Below are positions 1 through 8,506 of a stretch of DNA of 64,000 nucleotides, one piece after another. The DNA is from an uncultured Bacillota bacterium. Lineage in GTDB: Bacteria > Bacillota_I > Bacilli_A > RFN20 > CAG-826. The stretch spans positions 1 to 64,000 of the forward strand of contig CASFVT010000007.1 of the NCBI GenBank assembly GCA_949298195.1, given 5' to 3'. The notes below the pieces were generated by a model that saw only the letters and a list, made by a program, of their open reading frames with translations, did no database searches and had not been told where the DNA came from. The translations under genes and the position numbers were made by a program. The stretch's first letter is position 1. Every line of letters begins with the position of its first letter.

Positions 1-74
1 GCTTTGTCGAGGGCCTCTACCTTCTTGAGGAGGTAGTCATCCACGAACGGGCCTTTTTTGCTTGAACGAGACAT
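1..74 (-). CDS. rpsS: 30S ribosomal protein S19 (N-terminal part, cut by window edge)
   Basis: Only the first 24 codons are present, beginning MSRSSKKGPFVDDYLLKK, which is the typical S19 N-terminus. S19 binds 16S rRNA in the head of the small subunit. The start lies 15 bases after the rplB stop, with an AAAGGAG ribosome binding site in the gap. Its place directly after rplB matches the conserved S10 operon order. The rest of the gene lies outside the window. Confidence 0.95.
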   Translation of the reverse strand, partial: MSRSSKKGPFVDDYLLKKVEALDK

Positions 75-89
75 TTTCTACTTCTCCTT

Positions 90-920
<831 letters not shown>

Positions 921-989
921 TTCTTGTCTCCTATATCGGTTCTTTTTCCTATTTATCAGATAGGGGGTCGTTTCCTACCCGCCTCTTCC

Positions 990-1412
990 TTATTCCTTGA
1001 AGAGGTCGACCGCATTCCCTTCCTTGAGGGTGACGACGGCTTTCTTGTAACCGCCGACGCGGCCCTTGTAACGGCTGCCCCGGGATTTCTCCTTCGGCTT
1101 CTGGTTGGCCACCTTGATGTCCTTGACCTCGGCTTTGTAGAGGCGTTGGAACGAGTCCTTGATCTCGGACTTGTTGGCCTTGGAATTCACCTTGACGGTG
1201 ACCTTGCCGGCGTTTTGGAGGAGAGCCATGCTCTTCTCGGTGATGACCGGTTCGAGGATGACCTCGTAATCGTGGGCATTGGGGGCGGCGAAGGTCTTCT
1301 TCGAGGTTTCTTCCGCCGCTTCTTCCTTCTTCACGCTTTTCTTCGCGGCCTTCTTCTTGGCCGGCTTCTCCGCCGCTTCCTCGGCGGCGGCTTTCTTGAT
1401 CTCTTCAGCCAT
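990..1412 (-). CDS. rplW: 50S ribosomal protein L23 with a charged N-terminal extension
   Basis: The L23 core starts near residue 48 (DYEVILEPVITEKS) and runs to the C-terminus, including the rRNA-binding loop rich in Lys, Arg and Gly (KPKEKSRGSRYKGRVGG). L23 forms part of the polypeptide exit site that docks trigger factor and SRP. The first ~45 residues are a low-complexity Ala/Lys/Glu tail absent from ordinary ~95-residue L23. Similar charged tails occur on ribosomal proteins of Mollicutes-related lineages. The ATG overlaps the rplD stop by one base (TAATG), so the two are probably translationally coupled. Confidence 0.95.
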   Translation of the reverse strand: MAEEIKKAAAEEAAEKPAKKKAAKKSVKKEEAAEETSKKTFAAPNAHDYEVILEPVITEKSMALLQNAGKVTVKVNSKANKSEIKDSFQRLYKAEVKDIKVANQKPKEKSRGSRYKGRVGGYKKAVVTLKEGNAVDLFKE

Positions 1413-2053
1413 TAGGCTAGGCCTCCTTGTAGTTTCTCAAGCGTCTCCTTGTCGAGGAGCAGCACATCGCAATTGAGGACATCGCGCACCGAGACATTGG
1501 AGTAGGCCCGGATGCCGACCTTGGCGAGGTTGTTGGCCGCGCGGATGGCCTTCTCGTCGCTCCCGTCGGTCACGAAGAGGACTTTCTTCGCGTCGAGCTT
1601 GAGGGCCTTGAGGAAGGCGTTGAATTCCTTGCTCGAGGTCTCCTTGAGGGCAATCTTTTCGATGACCACCAATCCATCCTTCTCCTTCTGGGAGAGAACG
1701 GTCCGAAGGGCCAATAGATGGGCCTTCTTGTTCTGGGAGAGCTTGTAGTTCTGGTTTCCGTCGGGACCGAAGACGGTGCCGCCTCCGACCCAGAGCGGGC
1801 TCCGGATCGATCCGGCACGGGCCCGACCGGTCCCCTTCTGGCGCCAGGGCTTCTTGCCGCCGCCGCTCACTTCGTGCCGCTTCTTGGTCTTGGCCGTCGC
1901 CTGACGGGCGTTGGCTTCTTCGGTCACGACCGCGTCATGGACGGATTGGATGTTGGCATCGAGCACCCCGAAGACCGAGGCGAGGAGCTTGACGGTGCCG
2001 GTCTTCTCCCCGCTCATGGAGAGGAGGTCGTGGGAAATGGTTTTCTCGGCCAT
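1412..2053 (-). CDS. rplD: 50S ribosomal protein L4
   Basis: 213 residues with the characteristic L4 loop ([20 protein letters not shown]) near residues 60-80; this loop reaches into the exit tunnel. In gamma-proteobacteria L4 also represses its own operon by binding the S10 leader. Whether it does so here is unknown, but the operon does have a structured leader (see 3170-3209). It starts 3 bases after the rplC stop and overlaps rplW by one base. Confidence 0.97.
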   Translation of the reverse strand: MAEKTISHDLLSMSGEKTGTVKLLASVFGVLDANIQSVHDAVVTEEANARQATAKTKKRHEVSGGGKKPWRQKGTGRARAGSIRSPLWVGGGTVFGPDGNQNYKLSQNKKAHLLALRTVLSQKEKDGLVVIEKIALKETSSKEFNAFLKALKLDAKKVLFVTDGSDEKAIRAANNLAKVGIRAYSNVSVRDVLNCDVLLLDKETLEKLQGGLA

Positions 2054-2056
2054 GTC

Positions 2057-2785
2057 TTATTCTCCTTTCGGCGCCTCGCTCGCGGGCGCGCTATCCTTGA
2101 CTTCGGGAGCCGGGGTCAGATCGACGAGTTCCTTGACAACGGGTTTCCGGAACTGGGTGAGGGTCGCGCTCCGGAGAACGACGAGGCTCTTCTTCGGGCC
2201 CGGCACCCCGCCTTTCACGAGGATGTAACCCTTCTCGGCATTGCTTTCGATGACGGTGACGTTGAGGATGGTCGCGTGCTCGGGTCCCCAGTGGCCGGAC
2301 ATCGTCTTGCCGGGAATGACCCGGTTATTGCAACGGCCGTTGTTGGCCAACGAGCCGATTTGGCGGTGGTAGCCGCTGCCGTGGGCCTTCGGACCGATGT
2401 GGTTGCCGTACTTCTTGATGGTGCCGCTATAGCCGTGGCCTTTGGTCGTGCCGAGGACATCGACGACCTCGCCCGAGGCGAAGATGGAAGCGTCGATACT
2501 GTCACCGACGTTCTTGCTTCCGTAGATCTCGTCGCCCTTGAGTTCGACGAGGTGGCGCTTCACCGCAACACCGGCCTTCTTGTAGATGCCGAGGCGCGGC
2601 TTGTTGCAAGTCCGCTCCGGGGCGTCTTCATAACCGACTTTGAGGGCTTCATAGCCGTCCTTCTCGATGGTCTTCTTCTGAACCACCACATTGGGCAGGA
2701 CCTCGATCACGGTGACGGGATACATCGTCCCGTCCTTCGCGAAGACCTCGGTCATCCCCATCTTTCTTCCAACGATGGATTTCAT
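2057..2785 (-). CDS. rplC: 50S ribosomal protein L3 with a C-terminal tail
   Basis: 242 residues. The start MKSIVGRKMGMTEVF and the central KGHGYSGTIKKYG and HWGPEHATILNV segments identify L3, which seeds 50S assembly and approaches the peptidyl transferase centre. Most bacterial L3 proteins are ~205-215 residues; the extra ~30 residues here are a Pro/Ala/Glu-rich C-terminal tail (ending SEAPKGE), likely disordered. It lies 12 bases after rpsJ. Confidence 0.97.
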   Translation of the reverse strand: MKSIVGRKMGMTEVFAKDGTMYPVTVIEVLPNVVVQKKTIEKDGYEALKVGYEDAPERTCNKPRLGIYKKAGVAVKRHLVELKGDEIYGSKNVGDSIDASIFASGEVVDVLGTTKGHGYSGTIKKYGNHIGPKAHGSGYHRQIGSLANNGRCNNRVIPGKTMSGHWGPEHATILNVTVIESNAEKGYILVKGGVPGPKKSLVVLRSATLTQFRKPVVKELVDLTPAPEVKDSAPASEAPKGE

Positions 2786-2797
2786 CTAAGTGCCTCC

Positions 2798-3112
2798 TTA
2801 CTTCGCGGTCACGTCGATGTCGACGCCGCTCGGGAGATCCAGCTTCCTGATGGCCTCGACCGTTTCCTTCTTGGGGTCGACGATGTCCATCAGACGTTTG
2901 TGGGTGCGAATCTCGAACTGTTCCCGGGAGTCCTTGTACTTGAAGGTCGCCCGAAGGATCGTGTAGACCTGCTTCTCGGTCGGAAGCGGGACGGGGCCCA
3001 CCACTTTGGCCCCGGTTTTCTTGGCCACTTCGAGGATCTTCTCGACGGCGAGGTCGAGGATCTTGTGGTCGTAAGCTTGCAGCCTAATCCGCAAGGCTTG
3101 TTGTTTCGCCAT
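2798..3112 (-). CDS. rpsJ: 30S ribosomal protein S10, first gene of the S10 operon
   Basis: 104 residues, normal length. The start [19 protein letters not shown] and the GPVPLPTEK segment are diagnostic for S10 (NusE), which sits in the 30S head and is also a transcription antitermination factor with NusB. The ATG is preceded by an AGGAGG ribosome binding site. It follows a ~127-base leader from a predicted promoter at 3246-3274, so it heads the ribosomal operon rather than continuing the queH transcript. Confidence 0.98.
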   Translation of the reverse strand: MAKQQALRIRLQAYDHKILDLAVEKILEVAKKTGAKVVGPVPLPTEKQVYTILRATFKYKDSREQFEIRTHKRLMDIVDPKKETVEAIRKLDLPSGVDIDVTAK

Positions 3113-3169
3113 GTTTTTCCTCCTATTCGTGTCAACTTGGCTTCTGGCAATTAGCTCCGAGCGAGTTCC

Positions 3170-3209
3170 CCGACTAAGCCTAGATGCACAACGCCTCTAG
3201 GCGTGTCGG
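3170..3209 (-). ncRNA. structured leader hairpin upstream of the S10 operon
   Basis: Within the ~127-base untranslated leader of rpsJ there is a nested inverted repeat. The outer stem CCGAC/GTCGG (3170-3174 with 3205-3209) encloses a stem GCCTAGA/TCTAGGC (3178-3184 with 3196-3202). An alternative inner pairing is the palindrome ACGCCTCTAGGCGT. A structured leader in front of a ribosomal operon is often a target for autoregulation by one of its products; here that is inference. No U-run follows, so it is not an intrinsic terminator. Confidence 0.5.
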
Positions 3210-3245
3210 CAACATCGCGCTTCAACGCTAACGCCAGCGAGGTGA

Positions 3246-3274
3246 AATATACACTCGCGCGCGGAGTCATGCAA
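3246..3274 (-). promoter_or_regulatory. sigma-A-type promoter of the S10 operon
   Basis: On the minus strand, -35 TTGCAT (3269-3274) and -10 TATATT (3246-3251) are separated by exactly 17 bases. The predicted start is near 3239, giving a ~127-base leader to rpsJ. The -35 is covered by the inverted repeat at 3267-3280. Confidence 0.7.
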
Positions 3275-3280
3275 GCATGA
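3267..3280. repeat. inverted repeat TCATGC-N2-GCATGA over the S10 promoter -35
   Basis: A 6+6 inverted repeat with a 2-base spacer covers the -35 hexamer of the S10 operon promoter. The same 12 specified bases occur at 43074-43087 in the secA promoter. This looks like an operator site for an unidentified dimeric regulator. Confidence 0.5.
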
Positions 3281-3284
3281 AAAT

Positions 3285-4100
3285 TTAGATACAATGCGAT
3301 GTTTTGGTCATTGCCCGAACGGGCTCGGATTTATCGAGTTTTTCCTTCCCGGAATCTGATAGAAGTGCGAAATTTTTGTGCTCCATGCACAATTTTCCTT
3401 CTTCTTTCGATTGGTCTTTTTCCCTTCCCCGGACGTCAGGCATCAGTTCCGAGAGTCCTTTCTCCTTGGCCCGTTCGAGACCTGAGGCATAGGAATATTC
3501 ACAGCCGCAATACAGTTGCTGGTAAAGCCCATAACGATTCTGGATCAACTTGCCCTTGTCGATGCCACCACGCTTCTTGAAATCACTATGGAGGTAGATG
3601 ACCCCGGGGAATTCTTTTTGAAGCCGGGCGGCAATCTGGTTGATGGTTTGGGAAGGCTTGAATCTGGAAACGGTCAAGGTCGTTGTCAAATAGCGAAAAC
3701 CCCCCTCTCGAGCGACCTCGAAGGCCCGACGAAGGCGTTTTTCATAGCAAACCCGGCACCTTTTCCCGCCTTCTTTTTCCTCGGGGTAAACATGGAGATC
3801 TTCCATGTAGGTCTCATGATCGTAATCGTCGATGATGAGCCCTACTTCGTGACCGCGGTCTATTTTGAGACTGACGAGCAAACGACCAAGTTCCTCTTTG
3901 CGCCTTTCATATTCGCTTTTTGGAAAGATGTTCGGGTTCCCATAGAAGACAGTCACTTCGAAATAGGGAAGCAGTTCCTCGAGGGGATAGCAGGAGCAGG
4001 GACCGCAACAGGCGTGGAGGAGAAGCCGCGGTTTTTCCCCATCGAGCCGGGCGACGCTCGCCCGAAAAAGGCGGTCATAGTCAACGTAACGCTCGGCCAT
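3285..4100 (-). CDS. queH: epoxyqueuosine reductase QueH
   Basis: The product reduces epoxyqueuosine to queuosine in tRNA, the last step of queuosine synthesis, replacing QueG. The DUF208/QueH signature is clear: a vicinal Cys pair in LLLHACCGPCSCYPLEEL near residue 30, then CRVCYEKRL and YCGCEYS, which supply further metal/iron-sulfur ligands. The ATG at 4100 (MAERYVDYDRLF) starts 1 base after the queA stop; the reading frame is open further upstream but only over queA. The last ~45 residues are a charged Lys/Glu tail beyond the usual QueH end. It is the last gene of queT-tgt-queA-queH. Confidence 0.93.
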   Translation of the reverse strand: MAERYVDYDRLFRASVARLDGEKPRLLLHACCGPCSCYPLEELLPYFEVTVFYGNPNIFPKSEYERRKEELGRLLVSLKIDRGHEVGLIIDDYDHETYMEDLHVYPEEKEGGKRCRVCYEKRLRRAFEVAREGGFRYLTTTLTVSRFKPSQTINQIAARLQKEFPGVIYLHSDFKKRGGIDKGKLIQNRYGLYQQLYCGCEYSYASGLERAKEKGLSELMPDVRGREKDQSKEEGKLCMEHKNFALLSDSGKEKLDKSEPVRAMTKTSHCI

Positions 4101-4101
4101 C

Positions 4102-5151
4102 CTAATCTCCCCCGTAATCGTAATTACCGTAGATGAACATCGCATCCCCGAAGGAGAAGAAGCGGTACCGCTTCTCGATGGCATGGGAGTAGCACTCGAG
4201 GGTGAATTCCCGGCCCATGAAGGCCGAGACCAGCATGATCAGGGTGCTTTTGGGCAAATGGAAGTTGGTGATGAGGGCATCCACCGCTTTGTATCGATAA
4301 CCGGGGGAAATGAAAATCGAAGTGGCTTCGTCGACCGGAACGAAACGGCCGTACTTCCCGTAGACGGCCTCAAGGGTCCTGACGCTTGTCGTCCCCGTCG
4401 CGACAATCCGCCTGCCTTCTTCCTTGGCCTTATTGAGGGCGGTGGCGGCCTCGGCGCGGAGGTGAATGTCCTCGCTATGCATGTGGTGGTCGTCGGTGTC
4501 ATTTACCTTGACCGGGCGGAAGGTACCGAGTCCGATATCGAGCGTCAAATCGACGATCTCGACCCCTTTCTTCCTCAAGCGCTCGAGGAGTTGCTCGGTG
4601 AAATGGAAACCGGCCGTCGGCGCGGCGGCCGAACCCGGATGTTTGGCGTAGACGGTTTGGTATTCGTCATTATTTGCGCATTGCTTCCGGATGTATGGCG
4701 GAAGGGGCATCTCTCCGAGACTTTCGAGTACCTCGAGAAAAATCCCGTCATAAGAGAACTTGGCATGTCTGATTCCCTCGGGGAGGACCGCCGTACAGGT
4801 CGCGATCAGTTTCCCATCCCCAAAGACTAGGCGGCTCCCGACCCTGACGCTCCGTGAGTGGCCGACTAGACACTCCCATTCGTCACCTTGTAGTTGCTTG
4901 AGAAGGAGAAGCTCGACCTTGCCGCCGCTATCCTCCTTGACCCCGATCAAACGGGATGGAAGGACCTTGGTGTCGTTTCTCACAAGTACATCGCCAGGAT
5001 GGAGATAATCGTAGATGTCGGAAAACACCGCATCCCTGTACTTGCGGTGTTCACGGTCGATGAGTAGAAGGCGGCACCTATCGCGTTTTTCTTCAGGTGA
5101 CTGGGCAATGAGTTCTTCTGGCAAATCGAAGTTGAATAACTCAATATCCAC
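4102..5151 (-). CDS. queA: S-adenosylmethionine:tRNA ribosyltransferase-isomerase QueA
   Basis: 349 residues, standard length. The protein transfers and isomerises the ribosyl moiety of SAM onto preQ1-tRNA to make epoxyqueuosine. Typical segments are [17 protein letters not shown] at the N-terminus, [15 protein letters not shown] near residue 170 and [17 protein letters not shown] near the C-terminus. It lies 1 base downstream of tgt and 1 base upstream of queH, so the three enzyme genes are co-transcribed. Confidence 0.97.
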   Translation of the reverse strand: MDIELFNFDLPEELIAQSPEEKRDRCRLLLIDREHRKYRDAVFSDIYDYLHPGDVLVRNDTKVLPSRLIGVKEDSGGKVELLLLKQLQGDEWECLVGHSRSVRVGSRLVFGDGKLIATCTAVLPEGIRHAKFSYDGIFLEVLESLGEMPLPPYIRKQCANNDEYQTVYAKHPGSAAAPTAGFHFTEQLLERLRKKGVEIVDLTLDIGLGTFRPVKVNDTDDHHMHSEDIHLRAEAATALNKAKEEGRRIVATGTTSVRTLEAVYGKYGRFVPVDEATSIFISPGYRYKAVDALITNFHLPKSTLIMLVSAFMGREFTLECYSHAIEKRYRFFSFGDAMFIYGNYDYGGD

Positions 5152-5152
5152 G

Positions 5153-6277
5153 CTAAAACCCCCTTAGGTCGCCGAATTTTTCTATTGCTTCACCCAAATA
5201 AGCACTGAACCTGTCTTCTTTGATGGCCCTTCTTGCCCCTTCCAAAAGAGAGATGAGGAACCGAAGGTTATGAAGGGTGTTCAAGCGCTTGCCGAGCTCT
5301 TCCCCGGTCACGAAAAGATGGTGCAAATAGGCCTTGGTGAAATGGGTGCAGGCATAGCAATCACAATCGGTGGAAAGGGGAGTGAAATCGTCTTTGTAGC
5401 GGGAGTCGCGGATGTTGATCCGCCCCGAGGAAGTCATGAGGGCCCCGTGCCGAGCCAGGCGCGTCGGAAGGACACAGTCGAACATGTCTACCCCTCGCAT
5501 GGCCCCTCCGAGGAGATAATCGATCGAACCAACCCCCATGAGATATCGTGGTTTGCTCTCCGGGAGGTAACGGACCGCATCCTCCACCATCGAGAAGCAA
5601 ATCTCCTTCGGCTCCCCGATGGAAGTCCCGCCAATCGAGTAACCGTCGAAAGGCAAGGCCGCGAGTTCCTTGGCACACATCTCCCGGAGATCCGGATAAG
5701 CCCCGCCCTGGACAATCCCAAAGAGGGCCTGGTCCAAGCGCCGATGGGCTGTCAGTCCGCGTTTTGCCCAGCGGATGGTCCGCTCGGTGGATTTCTTGAC
5801 GTACTCGAAATCAGCGGGATAGGGGATGCATTCGTCAAAGCTCATCGCAATGTCCGGTCCCAGCTTTTCCTCAATGGCAATCACCTTTTCGGGGGTGAAT
5901 TCCTCTAGGTTCCCATTGAAATCGTTCCGGAAAAAGACGCCTTCTTCCTTGATTTCCCGTTTCTTCGCAAGAGAAAAGACCTGGAAGCCGCCGGAATCGG
6001 TGAGAATCGGCCCGTCATAGCCCATGAAGGCATGGAGGCCACCCGCCCGTTCGACGATGTCTTCTCCTGGCCGGAGATGGAGATGATAGGCATTGGAAAG
6101 GATGACGCCGGAGCCAAGGCCTTTTATCTCATCCGGGTCGAGGGTCTTGACCGTGGCGAGGGTTCCAACCGGCATGAACATCGGGGTTTCCACATCCCCG
6201 TGGCGGGTATGGAGGATACCGGTCCGGGCCCCGGAAGGATCAACGTGGGTGACTTCAAAGCGAAACTTTGGATCCAT
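5153..6277 (-). CDS. tgt: tRNA-guanine transglycosylase
   Basis: 374 residues. It exchanges G34 of GUN-anticodon tRNAs for preQ1. Visible features are the [11 protein letters not shown] segment with the general-base Asp, the [12 protein letters not shown] substrate loop, the nucleophilic Asp in MFDCVLPTR and the zinc ligands CDCYAC followed by His. The start ATG has no good ribosome binding site; instead TAGAAT lies 7 bases upstream of it, so an internal promoter giving a leaderless message is possible in addition to read-through from queT, 30 bases away. Confidence 0.97.
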   Translation of the reverse strand: MDPKFRFEVTHVDPSGARTGILHTRHGDVETPMFMPVGTLATVKTLDPDEIKGLGSGVILSNAYHLHLRPGEDIVERAGGLHAFMGYDGPILTDSGGFQVFSLAKKREIKEEGVFFRNDFNGNLEEFTPEKVIAIEEKLGPDIAMSFDECIPYPADFEYVKKSTERTIRWAKRGLTAHRRLDQALFGIVQGGAYPDLREMCAKELAALPFDGYSIGGTSIGEPKEICFSMVEDAVRYLPESKPRYLMGVGSIDYLLGGAMRGVDMFDCVLPTRLARHGALMTSSGRINIRDSRYKDDFTPLSTDCDCYACTHFTKAYLHHLFVTGEELGKRLNTLHNLRFLISLLEGARRAIKEDRFSAYLGEAIEKFGDLRGF

Positions 6278-6307
6278 GATGTTAATTCTAGTCTTGTGAA
6301 GCCCCCT

Positions 6308-6820
6308 TCACCACTTCACCCCGAGGTGGAGTTCGGCCTTGAGGCTCCCCATGAAGGCCTTGTTCCGAAGGAGAAGGAGAAAGAGGGCATAGCCTGCGGC
6401 CATCACGGCCAGTTCGCCAAGGCCGACATAGAGGGCGTTGAGCCAGAAGGCCGACCAGGGCTCGTCGAAGACGAAAGTAAGTTCCGCCCCGACTATCAAG
6501 GCATTGAAGACGACCGGATAAATGGCCGCGACGAGAAGGCGGGGCGATAGATAAGAAACGGCAAGGCAGGAGAGGAATGTCGCAAGCGTTCCGAAGACGA
6601 TGTCAGGCCAACCCAAGGGAGAGACGAGATTGGCGAGGAAGCATCCGATGGTAAGCCCGCAAATGAAGTCCTTCCGGAAGAAAGGAAGGAGCATGAGACA
6701 TTCGGCGATCCGGAACTGGATAGCCTCATAGGAAAGGGAACCAAGGGCAATCGTCAAAACAAAATAAAGAGCCGCAACAACAGCGTTGGCGGCAATCTTC
6801 TTAGTGGTGTTTTCGGTCAT
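6308..6820 (-). CDS. queT: QueT family queuosine-precursor transporter
   Basis: A small membrane protein (170 residues, about five to six hydrophobic segments) of the QueT family, S-components of ECF-type vitamin transporters. The ALGSLSYEAIQFRIAECL and PLGWPDIVFGT segments are typical. The start at 6820 is chosen for its GGAGG site 6 bases upstream; an upstream TTG would lie inside the riboswitch. It is the first gene of an operon with tgt, queA and queH. No preQ1 synthesis genes are in the window, so the cell probably salvages a precursor through this protein. Confidence 0.9.
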   Translation of the reverse strand: MTENTTKKIAANAVVAALYFVLTIALGSLSYEAIQFRIAECLMLLPFFRKDFICGLTIGCFLANLVSPLGWPDIVFGTLATFLSCLAVSYLSPRLLVAAIYPVVFNALIVGAELTFVFDEPWSAFWLNALYVGLGELAVMAAGYALFLLLLRNKAFMGSLKAELHLGVKW

Positions 6821-6825
6821 ATCGA

Positions 6826-6865
6826 CCTCCTTGTTTTTTATACGTGGTTCAGAGGAGGAACACGT
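6826..6865 (-). promoter_or_regulatory. preQ1-I riboswitch (candidate) controlling queT-tgt-queA-queH
   Basis: Read on the minus strand, a 5-bp stem ACGTG/CACGT (6865-6861 with 6846-6842) encloses a pyrimidine-rich 14-base loop. It is followed by an A-rich tail ATAAAAAACAAGGAGG ending in the queT ribosome binding site. Loop bases CCTCCT (6858-6853) can pair with AGGAGG (6831-6826), giving the H-type pseudoknot of preQ1-I aptamers and hiding the ribosome binding site. The tail resembles the known consensus (AUAAAAAACUAAGGAG). Placement before queT is the classic context. It would act on translation. Confidence 0.72.
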
Positions 6866-6874
6866 TTTCGCCAA

Positions 6875-6902
6875 ATAATAAGCTTTTTGCGGGAAAAATC
6901 AA
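6875..6902 (-). promoter_or_regulatory. promoter of the queuosine operon
   Basis: Minus-strand -35 TTGATT (6897-6902) and -10 TATTAT (6875-6880), spacer 16 bases. The predicted start near 6868 puts the riboswitch at the very 5' end of the message. The -35 overlaps the last codons of prs, so the operon has its own promoter despite following prs closely. Confidence 0.6.
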
Positions 6903-7864
6903 TAAAATGCCATCCACGAATCAGGGACCGGGAGTCCTTCTTCGTTGGCTCGGATGATGCCGGCAATCATGGGGGCAATGGAAATCACGGAAGCATAGGG
7001 GGCAACATCTCGTTCGATCGAATTGGTGACGACGAGATCACCGACTTTGTCGTGGAGGAGTTGGGTGAGGGCATCGTTGGAGAAGACCCCGTGGGTGCCA
7101 CCTACGAAGACGGTCTTGGCCCCATGACGGTAAAGGGCTTCGACCGAGGCAATGGTCGTTCCAGCCGTATCGATGATGTCGTCGACAATGATGCAGTGCC
7201 GGCCTTGCACGTTGCCGACCACGTTGACAACCTCGGCCACGTTCGGGGCCGGCCGCCGCTTGTCGATGATGGCCATGTTCGAGTTCGGGATTTCGCTCGC
7301 GAGGTCGCGGGCCCGATGGGTCGAACCGTGGTCGGGAGAGACCACGCAGCAATCCTCGCTCTTGATCCCTTTCTCTTTGAGCAGCTTCCGGTAGTATTCG
7401 CCGAAAAGCGAAGTTGGGGAAAGGTCATCGACCGGACAGGAAAAGAAACCTTGGATTTGGGGGGTGTGAAGATCCATCGTCACTACCCGCGAAATGCCGA
7501 CCGTCTCGAGTAGATTGGCCACGAGTTTTGCCGTTATCGGCTCCCCTGAGCGGGCGACACGGTCCTGCCTGGAAAAACCGTAATACGGGATGACCAAGTT
7601 GATTTCGCGGGCTTTCGCGTTCCTCAATCCATCGATGAAGATCAGGAGTTCCATCAGTCTCTCGGCAACCGGGGTCGAGGTTGACTGGATGACATAAACG
7701 GTTTTGCCACGGACGTTGTCGAGGGGGCGGGCCAATACCTCACCATCGGCAAAATGGGTGACCTCGCTCCGAGAGAGGGGCAAGGAGAGTTCGTTGGCCA
7801 CTTCCCCGGCCAACTTCGGATTGGCCGTCAAAGAGAAGAGGGCAACGTTCGATAGGTTTGCCAT
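6899..7864 (-). CDS. prs: ribose-phosphate pyrophosphokinase (PRPP synthetase)
   Basis: Makes PRPP from ribose 5-phosphate and ATP for nucleotide, His, Trp and NAD synthesis. 321 residues from ATG 7864 (MANLSNVALF), the normal class I length. Motifs: HFADGEVLARP near residue 35, DLHTPQIQGFF with the metal-binding His, and the PRPP loop CIIVDDIIDTAGTT near residue 220. A longer open frame upstream is not supported by homology. TATAAT lies exactly 6 bases before the ATG and there is no ribosome binding site, suggesting a leaderless message. Confidence 0.97.
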   Translation of the reverse strand: MANLSNVALFSLTANPKLAGEVANELSLPLSRSEVTHFADGEVLARPLDNVRGKTVYVIQSTSTPVAERLMELLIFIDGLRNAKAREINLVIPYYGFSRQDRVARSGEPITAKLVANLLETVGISRVVTMDLHTPQIQGFFSCPVDDLSPTSLFGEYYRKLLKEKGIKSEDCCVVSPDHGSTHRARDLASEIPNSNMAIIDKRRPAPNVAEVVNVVGNVQGRHCIIVDDIIDTAGTTIASVEALYRHGAKTVFVGGTHGVFSNDALTQLLHDKVGDLVVTNSIERDVAPYASVISIAPMIAGIIRANEEGLPVPDSWMAFY

Positions 7865-7870
7865 ATGGGC

Positions 7871-7876
7871 ATTATA
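7871..7876 (-). promoter_or_regulatory. -10 element of a leaderless prs promoter
   Basis: TATAAT on the minus strand followed by 6 bases and the prs ATG; the usual +1 would be the A of the start codon. No convincing -35 is seen. Confidence 0.5.
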
Positions 7877-7961
7877 GAGCAATCCACCGCTTCTGACCCT
7901 TATTGACGGCGCTTTGATTCTCAAAAGCAAATTCGCTAAGGAAAGGAAGGCCTTTTCGCTG

Positions 7962-7967
7962 TAAGAT
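7962..7967 (+). promoter_or_regulatory. -10-like element before the AAA/kinase gene at 7976
   Basis: TAAGAT followed by 8 bases and the ATG, with no ribosome binding site between them. Consistent with a leaderless or 1-base-leader transcript. Confidence 0.4.
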
Positions 7968-7975
7968 ACCGCCGT

Positions 7976-8467
7976 ATGAGGACGATGATCTTGCTCTCGG
8001 CTCTCCCTGGAAGCGGGAAATCCACTTGGGCCAGAGCTTACAAGGAAAGACACCCGAATACCTACATCGTCGCCAGTGACGAGATTCGTCTCGAGTGCTT
8101 CGGGAAGGTTAATGACTTCCACGACGAATCATTCATCTGGAAGACATATTTGGACCGAATCAACGAATATGGGGCTTCCTCCAGCGACGTCACCGTCATT
8201 GCCGATGCGACGAACCTCCAGAACAAGTACCGCCGTTTCTATTTCGAGAACACTCCCGGCTTCGACCGCCACATCCTCGTCTATTTCGATATCCCCTACG
8301 AAATTTGCTGCCGCCAAAACAAGATGCGCGATAGCGACCGGATAGTACCGGACTACGCCATGGAAAAACTTTACCGGGAACTTGAACTGCCAGATCAAGA
8401 GACGGTTGCCCTCTACGACGAATACCTTGTCATCAACAAGGTGAATCCCAGCCACAAGGCAAAGTAA
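7976..8467 (+). CDS. P-loop ATP-binding protein, polynucleotide kinase/zeta-toxin-like fold
   Basis: 163 residues. A Walker A motif (LPGSGKST, residues 9-16) lies at the extreme N-terminus, followed by ASDEIRLECFG and a Walker B-like strand TVIADATNL near residue 76, then an Arg-rich lid region. This layout is shared by small P-loop kinases of the polynucleotide kinase/AAA_33 family. The substrate (nucleic acid end, sugar or antibiotic) cannot be told from sequence. It stands alone on the plus strand between prs and a bidirectional terminator, divergent from prs. Confidence 0.75.
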   Translation: MRTMILLSALPGSGKSTWARAYKERHPNTYIVASDEIRLECFGKVNDFHDESFIWKTYLDRINEYGASSSDVTVIADATNLQNKYRRFYFENTPGFDRHILVYFDIPYEICCRQNKMRDSDRIVPDYAMEKLYRELELPDQETVALYDEYLVINKVNPSHKAK

Positions 8468-8492
8468 AACGCCGGATCGAGCCGGCGTTTTT
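8467..8492. terminator. bidirectional intrinsic terminator
   Basis: CGCCGG (8470-8475) pairs with CCGGCG (8482-8487), flanked by A4 on the left and T5 on the right, so it can terminate both the plus-strand kinase gene and the minus-strand membrane-protein gene ending at 8507. Confidence 0.85.
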
Positions 8493-8506
8493 CAATGTAA
8501 CGGCAA

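Noticed and set aside
1718-3154. Very long plus-strand open frames opposite the ribosomal protein genes (also 495-1415)
   Set aside because: They lie antisense to rplB-rpsJ, whose products are unmistakable; long shadow frames are expected from the codon usage of this G+C-rich DNA.
4101-4184. 28 extra N-terminal residues for QueH
   Set aside because: The extension overlaps queA and has no resemblance to QueH; the ATG at 4100 starts the conserved region right after the queA stop.
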